Positions 33,834-43,160 of a stretch of DNA of 64,000 nt are shown here, piece by piece. The first letter of the stretch is position 1; each line of letters opens with the position of its first letter. The notes beneath the pieces were generated by a model, which was given only the letters and a program-made list of their open reading frames with translations, searched no databases and was not told where the DNA came from. This DNA is from Clostridiales bacterium (GTDB lineage Bacteria > Bacillota > Clostridia > Saccharofermentanales > Saccharofermentanaceae), in NCBI GenBank assembly GCA_017554745.1, contig JAFZHS010000007.1, positions 62,001-126,000 on the forward strand, in the 5' to 3' direction. The position numbers and the translations under genes were made by a program.

Positions 33834-34472
33834 ATGAAAAGAAAACTCATCACATCATTACTTTGCGTGTCACTGATATTAAGTCTCGCAGGATGCGCAA
33901 AGCAAACGGATAACACGACAGCGCCTGCTGCAAAAGCTACTGATGCCGTGGTCAATATGGTGAGCAATACTTATCTTGAAGGATACGATACCTTCGAAGT
34001 CACTTCTCCTGACGTTGTTGACGGAGTCTGGGTAGACGATATCTCTAATACCAAGTTAGGTGATAACAGCTCTCCTGAGCTTTCCTGGCAGCCTGTAGAA
34101 GGCGCGGAAGAATATGTCATCTACATGGTCGACAGAAACTCGAAAGGATTCCTGCACTGGAAGTCAGGAGGGATAAAAGAGACAAGTCTCCCCAGAGGAT
34201 GGGCGCCCAAGGATCTTGAATATAATGGTCCTCATGTAGGTCACGGATATACCCATATGTACGACATTTATGTCATTGCTCTCAAAGCACCTGTAGATAA
34301 GATCGACGGAGCCGTTAACTGCAATAACGGAAGGCTCGCGGAATTCATCGAGAGCCTTAATACTGACAGCGACGGAAACACCGGAAACATCATATCTTAC
34401 GGCGTGGTATCAGGCACATTCACTGACGCGAGATTCAGGGATGAGGAGCCGACCGGAGCTTATAACAAGTAA
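33834..34472 (+). CDS. YbhB/YbcL (Raf kinase inhibitor-like) lipoprotein
   Basis: A 212-aa lipoprotein: signal peptide with lipobox LAGC, then a PEBP domain with NSSPELSWQPVEGAEEYVIYMVD, LHWKSGGI and the YNGPHVGHGYTHMYDIYVIALK stretch that matches the ligand-pocket region GP..P..G.H.Y....AL. Role in bacteria is not well defined; lipid anchoring outside the cell is seen in Firmicutes. SD ACAGGAT. The end lies two bases from the end of the convergent LysR gene. Confidence 0.85.
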   Translation: MKRKLITSLLCVSLILSLAGCAKQTDNTTAPAAKATDAVVNMVSNTYLEGYDTFEVTSPDVVDGVWVDDISNTKLGDNSSPELSWQPVEGAEEYVIYMVDRNSKGFLHWKSGGIKETSLPRGWAPKDLEYNGPHVGHGYTHMYDIYVIALKAPVDKIDGAVNCNNGRLAEFIESLNTDSDGNTGNIISYGVVSGTFTDARFRDEEPTGAYNK

Positions 34473-34473
34473 A

Positions 34474-35400
34474 TTATCCCGTTTTTGCCGAGCGTGATTT
34501 TTTCGTAGTTAATACCTTAAGTATCTCTATATATTCTGAAGTCAGATGTGAAGGATGGATGGAGTTCGGAAGGATATAACCGATCTCCATGTAATCATCT
34601 ACCTTAAGCTTTTTTGCAATGATATTAGGTCCGTTCAGTTCTTCATTGATGACGCCGCTGCAGATGGTGTATCCGTTAAGACCGATCAGCATGTTAAAGA
34701 GCGTCGCGCGGTCCAGCACCACCAGTTCCTTATCGCAGTCGACGGTGCTTAAGATCTCCTCGGAAAAGTAGAATGAGTTATGGCTGCCCTGTTCGTAAGA
34801 AAGCCTCGGGTAGGGCTTGAGATCATCTAATGTGAGATATTTCTTCTTGGCCAAAGGTGAATTCTTTCCGATGAAGACGTGGGGCTCTGCCTTGAAGAGC
34901 GGAGTGAACGAGAGGTTGTTATCGCGCAGTGTTTTGGTGATAACTTCTTCGTTGAATTTATTTAGATAGAGGATGCCGATCTCGCTTCTTAAGTGTGATA
35001 CGTCGTCAATGATGTTGAAGGTCTGCGTCTCTCTCATGTGAAATTCATACTTATCCGCCCCGCTTCTTTTAAGCAGCTCTACAAATGCTTCGACTGCGAA
35101 TGAATAGTGCTGCGCGGACACGAAAAACTTGAGCTTGCCTGACTGCTTTCCCTTGTAGCGTTCTTCTATGAGTGTCGTCTGGTCTAATACCTGCCTTGCA
35201 TAACCTAAGAATTCTTCGCCCTCAGACGTGAGCTTGATGCCCTTATTGGATCTCATGAAGATCGTGATGCCGTACTCGTTCTCAAGCTCTCTTATGGCGG
35301 CCGTAAGGCTCGGCTGGGCAATGAAGAGCTTCTTTGCAGCACTCGTGATATTGCCTTCTTCTGCAACGGTTACAACGTATTGAAGCTGTTTATAGGTCAT
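34474..35400 (-). CDS. LysR family regulator, likely of metE-metF
   Basis: A 308-aa LysR-type regulator. The N-terminal winged HTH has the family pattern (FIAQPSLTAAIRELE near residues 27-41), followed by a substrate-binding domain. The start MTYKQLQ at 35400 is behind GAGGAG; an in-frame codon six residues upstream is less likely. It is divergent from metE with a perfect palindrome between them, so control of methionine synthesis genes is the natural guess; the effector (homocysteine or O-acetylserine type) is inference. Confidence 0.88.
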   Translation of the reverse strand: MTYKQLQYVVTVAEEGNITSAAKKLFIAQPSLTAAIRELENEYGITIFMRSNKGIKLTSEGEEFLGYARQVLDQTTLIEERYKGKQSGKLKFFVSAQHYSFAVEAFVELLKRSGADKYEFHMRETQTFNIIDDVSHLRSEIGILYLNKFNEEVITKTLRDNNLSFTPLFKAEPHVFIGKNSPLAKKKYLTLDDLKPYPRLSYEQGSHNSFYFSEEILSTVDCDKELVVLDRATLFNMLIGLNGYTICSGVINEELNGPNIIAKKLKVDDYMEIGYILPNSIHPSHLTSEYIEILKVLTTKKSRSAKTG

Positions 35401-35448
35401 CTGACAGACACTCCTCATGAATAGATTGCATTTGCATTATATCTCTTG

Positions 35449-35467
35449 CCATAGATTTTATCTATGG
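35449..35467. promoter_or_regulatory. LysR-type operator between lysR and metE
   Basis: Perfect palindrome CCATAGAT-TTT-ATCTATGG, 22 bases upstream of the metE -35 box: the right size and place for a LysR recognition site. It lies about 49 bases upstream of the regulator's start. Confidence 0.7.
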
Positions 35468-35488
35468 ACAAGCAAAGGATATTTGTAT

Positions 35489-35517
35489 TTTACCTATTGA
35501 CTTGGTAGGTCTATACT
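35489..35517 (+). promoter_or_regulatory. Promoter of metE-metF
   Basis: TTTACC (35489-35494), 17-base spacer, TATACT (35512-35517), 40 bases before the metE ATG. The short leader leaves no room for a SAM riboswitch or T-box. Confidence 0.7.
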
Positions 35518-35556
35518 CCGAGACAACAAAATATCGAATCCGTGGAGGAATAGAAA

Positions 35557-37812
35557 ATGAATACATCAGTTATCGGTTATCCGAGAATAGGAAAAGACAG
35601 GGAACTCAAGTTCGCATCGGAGAAGTTTTTCGCAGGTGAGATAGATGAGGCTGCACTTCAGGAAGTCGCAAAGACTATCAGAAGAGATGATCTCCTTAAG
35701 CAGAAAGAAGCAGGGATCACATATATATCTTCCAATGATTTCTCTTTCTACGACAACGTTCTTGATACAGCATTCCTTTTTAACGTTATCCCTCAGAGAT
35801 ATAAGGATCTCGGGCTTTCCGGGCTTGAGACTTATTTCGCTCTCGCAAGAGGATATCAGGGCGAGAAGGGCAACGTTAAGGCTCTCGCAATGAAGAAGTG
35901 GTTTAACACCAATTACCACTATCTCGTACCTGAGATCGATGACGATACAGTCATCAGCCTGGTAGGCAAAAAGCCTGTTGAAGAGTTTATCGAAGCCAAG
36001 GAATTCGGCGTTGATACAAAGGTCGCTCTCGTAGGTCCTTTCACGTTCTTAAAGCTTGCTAAGTTTACGGGCTCCAAGAAGATCGCAGATGTATCTTCAG
36101 CACTTACAGAAGAATATGTAAAGCTCGTAAAGCTCCTTGCATCAGTCGGCGCAGGCATCATCGAATTTGACGAGCCTTATCTCGTAAGAGATCTTGGCAG
36201 TGACGACATCGAACTGTTCAAGAATATCTATAACGAGATCCTTGCAAATAAGGGCGGCGTCAAGATCCTTTTGCAGACATACTTCGGTGATATCAGAGAC
36301 ATTTACGGTGAAGTTATCAAGCTTGATTTTGATCTCATCGGCCTTGATTTTGTGGAGGGAAGAAAGACTTTAGAACTCGTTAAGACTAACGGTTTCCCGA
36401 CTGACAAGATCCTCGTCGCAGGACTTGTTAACGGCAAGAATATCTGGAGAAATGATTACAAGAAAACACTCTCAGCATTGAATGAGACCGGCGTTGAGAA
36501 TGTTGTATTGGGAACATCTTGTTCGCTTCTCCACGTGCCTTACACACTCGTCAGCGAGACCAAGCTTTCTGAAGATTACAAGAAGCATTTCGCGTTTGCA
36601 GAAGAGAAGCTCAGTGAGCTTTCAGAGCTTGCATCTATCGCAGGAAGCGATTATGAGAACAGCGATATCTATAAGAATAACCAGAAGCTTTTTGAGGGCC
36701 GCAAAGATAGTGAGGATAAGGATGTACAGGCGAAGGTCGCTGCGATCACGGACGCAGATTATGTGAGGCTTCCTGTTTTCGAGGAACGCGAGAAGATCCA
36801 GAAAGAGATATTGAATCTTCCGCTCTTCCCGACGACAACGATCGGTTCTTTCCCGCAGACAGCTGATGTCAGAAAGAACAGACAGGAATTCAAGAAGGGC
36901 CTTAAGTCTAAGGAAGAATATGTCGAGTTCAACAAGCAGAAGATCGCGGAGTGCATCAAGCTCCAGGAAGAGATCGGTCTGGATGTTATCGTGCATGGTG
37001 AGTATGAGCGTAACGACATGGTCGAGTACTTTGGCGAGCACCTGAACGGCTATGTTTTCACAGAGAAGGCATGGGTTCAGTCCTACGGTACGAGAAACGT
37101 TAAGCCGCCGATCGTCTGGGGCGACGTGTCAAGAAAAGAGCCCATCACTGTAGAGTGGTCGAAGTTCGCTAAGTCCTGCACAAACAAGCCCGTTAAAGGC
37201 ATGCTCACAGGCCCCGTAACGATCCTCAACTGGTCATTCCCGAGAGAGGATATCTCCATCAAGGAGAGCATCCTGCAGATCGCTCTTGCGATAAGGGATG
37301 AGGTCCTTGATCTCGAGGCTAACGGCATCAACATCATCCAGATCGATGAGGCAGCTCTTCGTGAGAAGCTCCCGCTCAGAAAGAGCGACTGGTACAGCGA
37401 ATACTTAGACTTCACGATCCCTGCATTCAGACTCGTTCACAGCAAGGTAAAGCCTGAGACACAGATCCATACTCATATGTGCTACAGCGAATTCACGGAT
37501 ATCATTCCCGCGATCGACGCAATGGACGCTGATGTTATCACATTTGAAGCTTCACGCTCGGATCTCCAGATCCTTGATTCGCTCAAAGAGAATAATTTCA
37601 AGACTGAGGTAGGCCCCGGTGTCTATGATATCCACAGTCCCCGCGTTCCTTCAGTCGAGGAGATCGTCAACGCGCTCACAAAGATGAGAGCAAAGATCGA
37701 AGATAAAAAACTCTGGGTAAATCCGGACTGCGGCCTTAAGACCAGAGGCGTGGAAGAGACTGTTAAGAGTCTTAAGAATCTTGTTGCTGCTGCAAAGCAG
37801 ATCAGAGGATAA
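35557..37812 (+). CDS. metE: Cobalamin-independent methionine synthase
   Basis: A 751-aa two-barrel enzyme that moves a methyl group from 5-methyl-tetrahydrofolate polyglutamate to homocysteine. N-terminal [12 protein letters not shown], middle [28 protein letters not shown] and zinc ligands in HTHMCYSEF (His, Cys) and NPDCGLKTR (Cys) are all present. Full length. SD GGAGGA. metF follows after three bases with its SD inside metE, so the two are one operon. Confidence 0.96.
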   Translation: MNTSVIGYPRIGKDRELKFASEKFFAGEIDEAALQEVAKTIRRDDLLKQKEAGITYISSNDFSFYDNVLDTAFLFNVIPQRYKDLGLSGLETYFALARGYQGEKGNVKALAMKKWFNTNYHYLVPEIDDDTVISLVGKKPVEEFIEAKEFGVDTKVALVGPFTFLKLAKFTGSKKIADVSSALTEEYVKLVKLLASVGAGIIEFDEPYLVRDLGSDDIELFKNIYNEILANKGGVKILLQTYFGDIRDIYGEVIKLDFDLIGLDFVEGRKTLELVKTNGFPTDKILVAGLVNGKNIWRNDYKKTLSALNETGVENVVLGTSCSLLHVPYTLVSETKLSEDYKKHFAFAEEKLSELSELASIAGSDYENSDIYKNNQKLFEGRKDSEDKDVQAKVAAITDADYVRLPVFEEREKIQKEILNLPLFPTTTIGSFPQTADVRKNRQEFKKGLKSKEEYVEFNKQKIAECIKLQEEIGLDVIVHGEYERNDMVEYFGEHLNGYVFTEKAWVQSYGTRNVKPPIVWGDVSRKEPITVEWSKFAKSCTNKPVKGMLTGPVTILNWSFPREDISIKESILQIALAIRDEVLDLEANGINIIQIDEAALREKLPLRKSDWYSEYLDFTIPAFRLVHSKVKPETQIHTHMCYSEFTDIIPAIDAMDADVITFEASRSDLQILDSLKENNFKTEVGPGVYDIHSPRVPSVEEIVNALTKMRAKIEDKKLWVNPDCGLKTRGVEETVKSLKNLVAAAKQIRG

Positions 37813-37815
37813 GTC

Positions 37816-38673
37816 ATGAAAGTATCACAGGTTTACAACACGAAAAGAAGTCTCTCGTTCGAGATCTTTCCGCCCAAGAAGGATACGGAGCTTCAGAACA
37901 TCGACGAGACTTTGGAAGTCCTGGCTGAGCTTAAGCCTGACTTCATCAGCGTGACCTTCGGCGCAGGCGGATCGTCCAACTGCAACAGGACGATCGAGCT
38001 TGCCAAGAAGATCAAGTATGAATACAACATCGAGCCTGTGGTGCACCTCACATGTCTTCACTACGATAAGAATGAGATCGACGAGTTTGCCAAGGTGCTC
38101 AAGTACGAAGGCATAGAAAACATTCTCGCGCTGCGCGGAGACCCGAACCCGAACGTGGGCGCCAAGGATGATTTCCGTCACTCGTCAGATCTCATTTCCT
38201 ACCTTAAAGATGACTACGATTTTTGCTTCCTGGGCGCTTGTTATCCTGAGTGCCATCCCGAATCACCAAACACTGTTTCTGAGATAAAGAGCCTCAAGAA
38301 AAAAGTAGATGCGGGCGCAGAAGTTTTGTTGTCGCAGCTTTTCTTCGATAACGATATCTTCTACAGATTCCACGAAGAGTGTGAGATCGCAGGCATAGAT
38401 GTCCCTGTCATTCCGGGAGTAATGCCGGTTATTAACGCGGCGCAGATCAAACGCATGGTGTCTTTGTGCAACGCATCTTTTCCGAAGAGATTCCAGCGTA
38501 TAATCTCGCGCTACGAAGATAACAAGGAAGCGCTTTTTGATGCCGGCATGTCTTACTGCTTAAGCCAGATAATCGATCTTCTCGTAAGCGACATCAAGGG
38601 CATTCATCTTTATACGATGAATAATCCTTTGGTAGCGAGAAGGATATGTGAGGGGATAAAGAATATCATCTAG
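37816..38673 (+). CDS. metF: Methylenetetrahydrofolate reductase
   Basis: A 285-aa FAD barrel enzyme that makes the 5-methyl-THF used by MetE. Family stretches: SFEIFPPKKD (catalytic Glu), FISVTFGAGGSS, VHLTCLHYDK, NILALRGDPN, GACYPECHPE and LLSQLFFDN. Translated with metE as an operon. The strange repeat array at 38778-38978 follows 100 bases after its stop. Confidence 0.95.
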   Translation: MKVSQVYNTKRSLSFEIFPPKKDTELQNIDETLEVLAELKPDFISVTFGAGGSSNCNRTIELAKKIKYEYNIEPVVHLTCLHYDKNEIDEFAKVLKYEGIENILALRGDPNPNVGAKDDFRHSSDLISYLKDDYDFCFLGACYPECHPESPNTVSEIKSLKKKVDAGAEVLLSQLFFDNDIFYRFHEECEIAGIDVPVIPGVMPVINAAQIKRMVSLCNASFPKRFQRIISRYEDNKEALFDAGMSYCLSQIIDLLVSDIKGIHLYTMNNPLVARRICEGIKNII

Positions 38674-39074
38674 TTCTCATGTTTTGTGTTTGTTCATTGT
38701 GAGTTTGAGGCTGAACTTGAGGCAGTGATCTCGCGTTTTCCCTCAAATCAGATAACTTGACCTGTTTAACTTTTACCATATGCATCTTTTCCTTTGAAAA
38801 AATAGACAAAAAGATGCACAAGTTATCGCAATATGCATCTCTCATGAACGGTTATTCTTCAAAAAGATGCATATCGGTCCAAATGTGCATCTTTGGCTAG
38901 TGAAAAGACAGCAAAAAGATGCATATGTTCTTGGTATATGCATCTTTTTTAGCATAAAAATCTCTAAAAAGATGCATACTTAAATTCCGCAATAATTCTG
39001 AGACCCTCAATGATTGCCGGCTTATGTATGTTTAGCTATATAATGTGTATATGATTTGAAGGGACGCTGTAGTG
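38674..39074. other. 400-base gene-free stretch holding the inverted-repeat array
   Basis: No ORF with an SD is present. The first 100 bases hold only a weak hairpin (TTGAGG ... CCTCAA). The rest is the array described next, then about 95 bases that lead to the next gene, AT-rich with a possible TATAAT-like box (TATATAATG, near 39037). Confidence 0.7.
38778..38978. repeat. Array of eight alternating inverted repeats (AAAAAGATGCATAT)
   Basis: Eight copies of one motif in strictly alternating orientation. Minus-type ATATGCATCTTTT: 38778-38790, 38831-38840, 38883-38894, 38936-38950. Plus-type AAAAAGATGCATA: 38808-38820, 38861-38874, 38913-38926, 38966-38978. Start-to-start distances are 30, 23, 30, 22, 30, 23, 30, so the period is about 53 bases. 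Spacers are unrelated. Copies 6 and 7 form a perfect 14-bp stem with a 9-base loop and a T6 tail that could end metEF transcripts. The motif core ATGCAT is itself palindromic. Confidence 0.9.
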
Positions 39075-39629
39075 ATGAAAAAACAAATCATAATCAATAT
39101 CTCTCTTTTTGTCTTGATTATTGTTTTAGCGGTAGTCTCATTGATTTGCTTTGAAAAAGTATATGATTCTAATTTATATGGTGAGTTGAAATTATATTAT
39201 CGAACGCAAATTACAGACGGCAACATAGATAACCTTCATTGGGATTATGGAAGAGGAGAAGCTCCTGTTGTCGGTGGCGATAAGCTTAATGGATATACAG
39301 CATATATTTTTAATGTTTCTGATGAACAGTGCGATGTGATCATAGTCTCAGACAGGAATATTTATGGTGAAAATGTAAGTGTGGATCATTTCAACTCCGA
39401 TGATGTGAGTAGAGCACAACATCCTTCATCTGAGCAAGTCTATACTTTAAATCTGTGGAAAAGGGAAGTATTTGAATATTCGAAGTTGAGTTCATCAAAT
39501 CTTTCAAGAAGTGAAAAGCTCTTTCGCTATTGTAATTATGCAATTGCATTGCTATGCATTGTATTAATCTCCGAAAACATCATATATTTTGTGATTAAAA
39601 AGAAAAAGCAAATGTCAGCTAAGCATTAG
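39075..39629 (+). CDS. Hypothetical membrane protein, AT-rich
   Basis: A 184-aa protein with a transmembrane helix at each end (residues about 5-28 and 155-175) and an outside domain between. Base composition is more AT-rich than its neighbours and codons differ, a hint of recent arrival. A GTG directly before the ATG is an alternative start. No family recognised. Confidence 0.68.
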   Translation: MKKQIIINISLFVLIIVLAVVSLICFEKVYDSNLYGELKLYYRTQITDGNIDNLHWDYGRGEAPVVGGDKLNGYTAYIFNVSDEQCDVIIVSDRNIYGENVSVDHFNSDDVSRAQHPSSEQVYTLNLWKREVFEYSKLSSSNLSRSEKLFRYCNYAIALLCIVLISENIIYFVIKKKKQMSAKH

Positions 39630-39755
39630 CAATTTGGGTTTCCGGATACAATAGATCTTAGTTCTATGCCGATCATTCCAAATATCGGATAAAGTCTCCT
39701 GTTCAGTGTTATAATTCTGAAAAAGCGGAAGCCTTCCGCACAAAGGGGATAACAC

Positions 39756-40205
39756 ATGATCACTTATCAGAAGCTTACTAAGGCTCAATTAGACACTTTT
39801 ATTCAGATGCGCATCAGGCAGCTTAGAGAAGAAGGCGCGACTGAAGATATAGATCTTGTTCCTGCGTTGCTCGATTACTATGAGCGCCATATGGCTGACG
39901 GCACGTTTGTATCATGGCTTGCGATGGACGGCGATAAGATCGTCGGTACAAGCGGAATGTCTTTTGTGGAGAAGCCGCCGTATTTCAGCTGCCCGAGCGG
40001 CAGGATAGGACTCCTTTCGAGTATGTTTACGGATCCTGATTATCGCAGGATGGGCATTGCAAAAGAGCTGCTTTCGAGAGTTGTAGAAGAAGCAAGGAAT
40101 TACGGATGCGGATGCGTGCAGATCACAGCATCTGATATGGGCGTGCTCTTGTATACTGATTTCGGATTTAAAAAGAACGGCAACTTTATGCAGTATAATT
40201 TCTGA
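39756..40205 (+). CDS. GNAT family N-acetyltransferase
   Basis: A 149-aa acetyltransferase. The acetyl-CoA motif is FTDPDYRRMGIAKELLSRVVEEA, and the C-terminus has the usual LYTDFGFKKNGNFMQY. Substrate unknown. SD AAGGGGA. A TATAAT box stands near 39711. Confidence 0.87.
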   Translation: MITYQKLTKAQLDTFIQMRIRQLREEGATEDIDLVPALLDYYERHMADGTFVSWLAMDGDKIVGTSGMSFVEKPPYFSCPSGRIGLLSSMFTDPDYRRMGIAKELLSRVVEEARNYGCGCVQITASDMGVLLYTDFGFKKNGNFMQYNF

Positions 40206-40222
40206 TATTTCGGGAGGATATT

Positions 40223-40588
40223 ATGGGGAAGATCGAGAGATATGATGTTAACGATGAATGGGCACACGCAGGGCTCGTAAAGGCCGGAGATTATTGCTTT
40301 CTGAGCTATTGCGTCGGCAATATCGGAGGGACTGTCGAAGAGCAGATCAACGTAGCTTTTGACAACATGGAAGAGCGCCTTGCCATGGTCGGTCTGACGC
40401 TCGAAAATGTCGTCCAGATGGACTGCCTTTTCAGGGACGTATGGAATATTCCTACAATGGAGAAAGTCATTAAGGAAAGATTTAACGGCCATTATCCCGC
40501 GCGCAAATCAATACAGACTGAGTTTGCGCATGTAGGAGGAGAATCAGGCCTTCAGTTCCAGGTGGATTGCGTAGCTTATTGCGGATAA
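40223..40588 (+). CDS. RidA family protein
   Basis: A 121-aa YjgF/RidA-fold protein, trimeric in the family and active as enamine/imine deaminase. The key Arg in HYPARKSIQTEF is present, so deaminase activity is plausible. SD GGGAGGA; 17 bases after the GNAT gene and ten before the next, forming a small operon. Confidence 0.88.
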   Translation: MGKIERYDVNDEWAHAGLVKAGDYCFLSYCVGNIGGTVEEQINVAFDNMEERLAMVGLTLENVVQMDCLFRDVWNIPTMEKVIKERFNGHYPARKSIQTEFAHVGGESGLQFQVDCVAYCG

Positions 40589-40598
40589 GAGGTAAATA

Positions 40599-41147
40599 AT
40601 GAGATTTGCAGAAAGAGAGATAACTTTAAAAGACGGCAGGACATGTATCCTGAAGCCTAATTCGCCTGAATATGCGGAGCAGATGATCAAATATCTGAAA
40701 GAGACAGCGGGCGAGACGGCTTTTCTTTTGCGCTATCCGGATGAGATTAATTTCACCTTGGAAAAAGAGCAGGAGATCCTCGGAGGTATTCTTGAGAATC
40801 CATATGCGATCATGATGGTCGCTATAGTCGACGGCAGGGTAGCAGGCAACTGCGCCGTTAACGGGATCGGCGGTCAAAGAAGGATCCAGCACCGCTGCTC
40901 CATGGCGATTGCGCTCTACAAGGAGTTCTGGGGCCTCGGCATCGGGAGCGCCATGATCGCTTACATGATTGAGCTTGCACGCGAAGCAGGCTGGAAGCAG
41001 ATGGACCTCGAAGTTGTCGCTGAGAACGAACAGGCTTACAGAGTCTATAAGAAGTGCGGTTTTATCGATACCGGACGCCGTCATAATGCGCTGAAATTTG
41101 ATGACGGCACATATCACGACGAGATCCTGATGTACAAGGATCTGTAA
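40599..41147 (+). CDS. GNAT family N-acetyltransferase
   Basis: A 182-aa acetyltransferase with the CoA loop in EFWGLGIGSAMIAYMIELA and the closing NEQAYRVYKKCGFIDTGRR. Similar to YhhY-type or amino-acid-tolerance acetyltransferases. In an operon with ridA and the tautomerase. Confidence 0.88.
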   Translation: MRFAEREITLKDGRTCILKPNSPEYAEQMIKYLKETAGETAFLLRYPDEINFTLEKEQEILGGILENPYAIMMVAIVDGRVAGNCAVNGIGGQRRIQHRCSMAIALYKEFWGLGIGSAMIAYMIELAREAGWKQMDLEVVAENEQAYRVYKKCGFIDTGRRHNALKFDDGTYHDEILMYKDL

Positions 41148-41167
41148 TCGGTTTAGGGGAGAGAAAA

Positions 41168-41527
41168 ATGCCTTTAGTAAGAGTCGACATGATCAAAGGT
41201 AAAAGCCCTGAATATAAAAAGGATTTACTCGAATGCATACACGAAGGCCTTGTCGAGAGCATCGGCATTGAAGACTGGGACAGGTTCCAGCGCATAGTTG
41301 AGATCGACAGGGAAGACTTCGATACTGCTCCGGGAAAGACTGATAACTTCATGATCATTGAGATCACGATGTTCCCGGGCAGGACTAAGGAGCAGAAGAA
41401 AGCTCTTATCGAGACGATTACCGGAAAGCTTGCAGAAAGGCTTTCTGTAGCTGCAACGGATGTGTTCATCGTGATAAATGAGCCCGCTGATGAGAACTGG
41501 GGCATGGCCGGAAAACAAAGAGGATGA
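41168..41527 (+). CDS. Tautomerase family protein
   Basis: A 119-aa protein beginning MPLVRVDM, so Pro2 becomes the catalytic N-terminal proline after Met removal. Internal features (GRTKEQKKALIETI, VFIVINEPADENWGMAG) match the two-repeat tautomerases of the MIF/malonate-semialdehyde-decarboxylase group. It overlaps the next gene by ATGA. Confidence 0.87.
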   Translation: MPLVRVDMIKGKSPEYKKDLLECIHEGLVESIGIEDWDRFQRIVEIDREDFDTAPGKTDNFMIIEITMFPGRTKEQKKALIETITGKLAERLSVAATDVFIVINEPADENWGMAGKQRG

Positions 41528-41982
41528 ATAACGTTTTATTTGTTGGCTTTAAAGGAAAAAATAATGCGTCAGGCGTGTTGGTAGAGCAATTATCTCTTAA
41601 TCATTTGCTTCTTACTAATTCATTTGCAGGACTTCGCAGAGATATAGATTCTGTCCGTAATGAATATGATTGCGTTGTGATGTTTGGCGTTGATAAAACA
41701 CTTACCGATTCAGTGAGAATAGATAAGGTTGCATCATTTAACGGAATAACGAAGGCTACGGCTATAAATCTTCAAAGCATAAAAGACAAACTGGCTGACG
41801 GTGGAGTGGCAGCGGAAATAAGTGAGATCCCAACAGCCTACCTTTGTAATGAGGCATATTGGCACATGCTTGAAAAGTCTTCCGGAAGGGCAGTATTTAT
41901 TCATATGCCAACGATGAAACATGTGGATGAATGCTTTATTGGCAGAATGAAAAAGTTATTCCAAGGCGTTATAGAGCTCTAA
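41524..41982 (+). CDS. Pyroglutamyl-peptidase (C15)-like protein, short
   Basis: A 152-aa protein with the C15 pattern at its C-terminal half: IPTAYLCNEAYWHML holds the candidate catalytic Cys and AVFIHMP the candidate His. The first half is reduced (family 200-215 aa), and the acidic residue of the triad would be Asp in RIDKVA instead of Glu. Peptidase activity is possible but unproven. Coupled to the tautomerase by ATGA. Base composition is AT-richer than upstream genes. Confidence 0.65.
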   Translation: MNNVLFVGFKGKNNASGVLVEQLSLNHLLLTNSFAGLRRDIDSVRNEYDCVVMFGVDKTLTDSVRIDKVASFNGITKATAINLQSIKDKLADGGVAAEISEIPTAYLCNEAYWHMLEKSSGRAVFIHMPTMKHVDECFIGRMKKLFQGVIEL

Positions 41983-42035
41983 GGATATCTATTCAGCGCA
42001 ATCTTGGTATAATTTATTCGTTGGAGAATAATACC

Positions 42036-43076
42036 ATGAATAGAAAACAACACTTAATAATCAGAATAACAGCTCTGCTTTTATTGTCGGTAATGGCTCT
42101 GGGCATTTCCGGTTGTTTTTACAACCCCAAACCAATATATCCGGAAGATACCGGAATCAAGTATTTGAAATTTGTTGCTGCAACCGGCAACAAAGAGCAT
42201 GACAATTGCATTTTCATCTCCAATGACTATGGAGAATACGGAGAAGAGAGATCAAACTATCTGCAGCTGACAAGTGATACGGCATATGAGCTTATTGAAG
42301 AGGTAACAGCACTGCCTGATGTTTACGGCGATGAGTCTGAACCGTTTGCCTACTACATCAGCCTTGACTACTACGATGAGAATAAGAATCTGGTAAGCCT
42401 GGATAAGTACGGGTATGGAGGTTTTCCTGAAAACTGGTCGGATATCGTTGCACACACGAATTATCTGGCAGTAAAGGAGCGTGAAACCCTTACTGACAGC
42501 ACGGATATTGTGGAAATTAACGGCGACCTTTTGAGAAAAGAGTTTGGTATTACCGATGAAATGCTTCCCGAAGGTGTTACGGTTGACAAATTTGCCGAAG
42601 ATTCGAGTTTTACATACAGAGACTTATATGAGGAGGGTTATTTCCCCAAGGACTTTTATATCAGTGAATACTGCTATAACTATTATGATTTTAAGCAATA
42701 CAAGATTACCAAAGATTCAGTAGCGGCAGCATCTGACAGTAAGGCGCTTAAGGAATATGCAGAACCCCGTCTGGATGACATCACTTCAGAAAGTGATATA
42801 AGTATCATAGGAAAAGTCAGCGGACAGTATTTTGAGATAGTCAGATTTGACTGTTTTGATGAGTGGAAAACACTTAACGATATCAGTGAATCCGGCATAG
42901 TAACAAATGACGATCAGACGCTGGATATCAGGCGATCGGTGATACTTCAACAGGAAGGCATGCTTGGCACTGATTCAAGACTGATATTTGTTGATCCGTC
43001 AAACCGTTTTCTGATTATTATTAGTGGTGCTACATACCCGGATTACAATTTTTTATATGATTTCATAAATAGCTGA
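42036..43076 (+). CDS. Hypothetical lipoprotein
   Basis: A 346-aa exported protein, signal peptide with lipobox GISGCF. Acidic and Tyr-rich mature part without a motif I know. The ATG at 42036 has TTGGAGA upstream and a TATAAT box at 42009-42014; the earlier frame overlaps the C15-like gene and is not used. Confidence 0.73.
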   Translation: MNRKQHLIIRITALLLLSVMALGISGCFYNPKPIYPEDTGIKYLKFVAATGNKEHDNCIFISNDYGEYGEERSNYLQLTSDTAYELIEEVTALPDVYGDESEPFAYYISLDYYDENKNLVSLDKYGYGGFPENWSDIVAHTNYLAVKERETLTDSTDIVEINGDLLRKEFGITDEMLPEGVTVDKFAEDSSFTYRDLYEEGYFPKDFYISEYCYNYYDFKQYKITKDSVAAASDSKALKEYAEPRLDDITSESDISIIGKVSGQYFEIVRFDCFDEWKTLNDISESGIVTNDDQTLDIRRSVILQQEGMLGTDSRLIFVDPSNRFLIIISGATYPDYNFLYDFINS

Positions 43077-43101
43077 ATTGATAAAAGACATCGCATTTTC
43101 T

Positions 43102-43134
43102 GCAACATTTTTACCCTCCGGACTGTATTGATAG
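43102..43134 (+). promoter_or_regulatory. Shared GCAACATTTT / TGTAT promoter, copy 1
   Basis: GCAACATTTTT at 43102-43112 and TGTATTGATAG at 43124-43134. The same two blocks at identical spacing precede genes at 54865 and 63504. The AAC-containing first block and non-TATAAT second block recall ECF sigma promoters. Confidence 0.6.
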
Positions 43135-43160
43135 TAACTGATTCATTCGGAGGGTTTATT

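Noticed and set aside
35400..35556. SAM riboswitch or T-box before metE
   Set aside because: Only about 40 bases follow the predicted transcript start and no K-turn or T-box core is seen.
38778..38978. CRISPR array
   Set aside because: Repeats alternate in orientation, are only 10-15 bases and spacers are about 10 or 17 bases; no cas genes are near.
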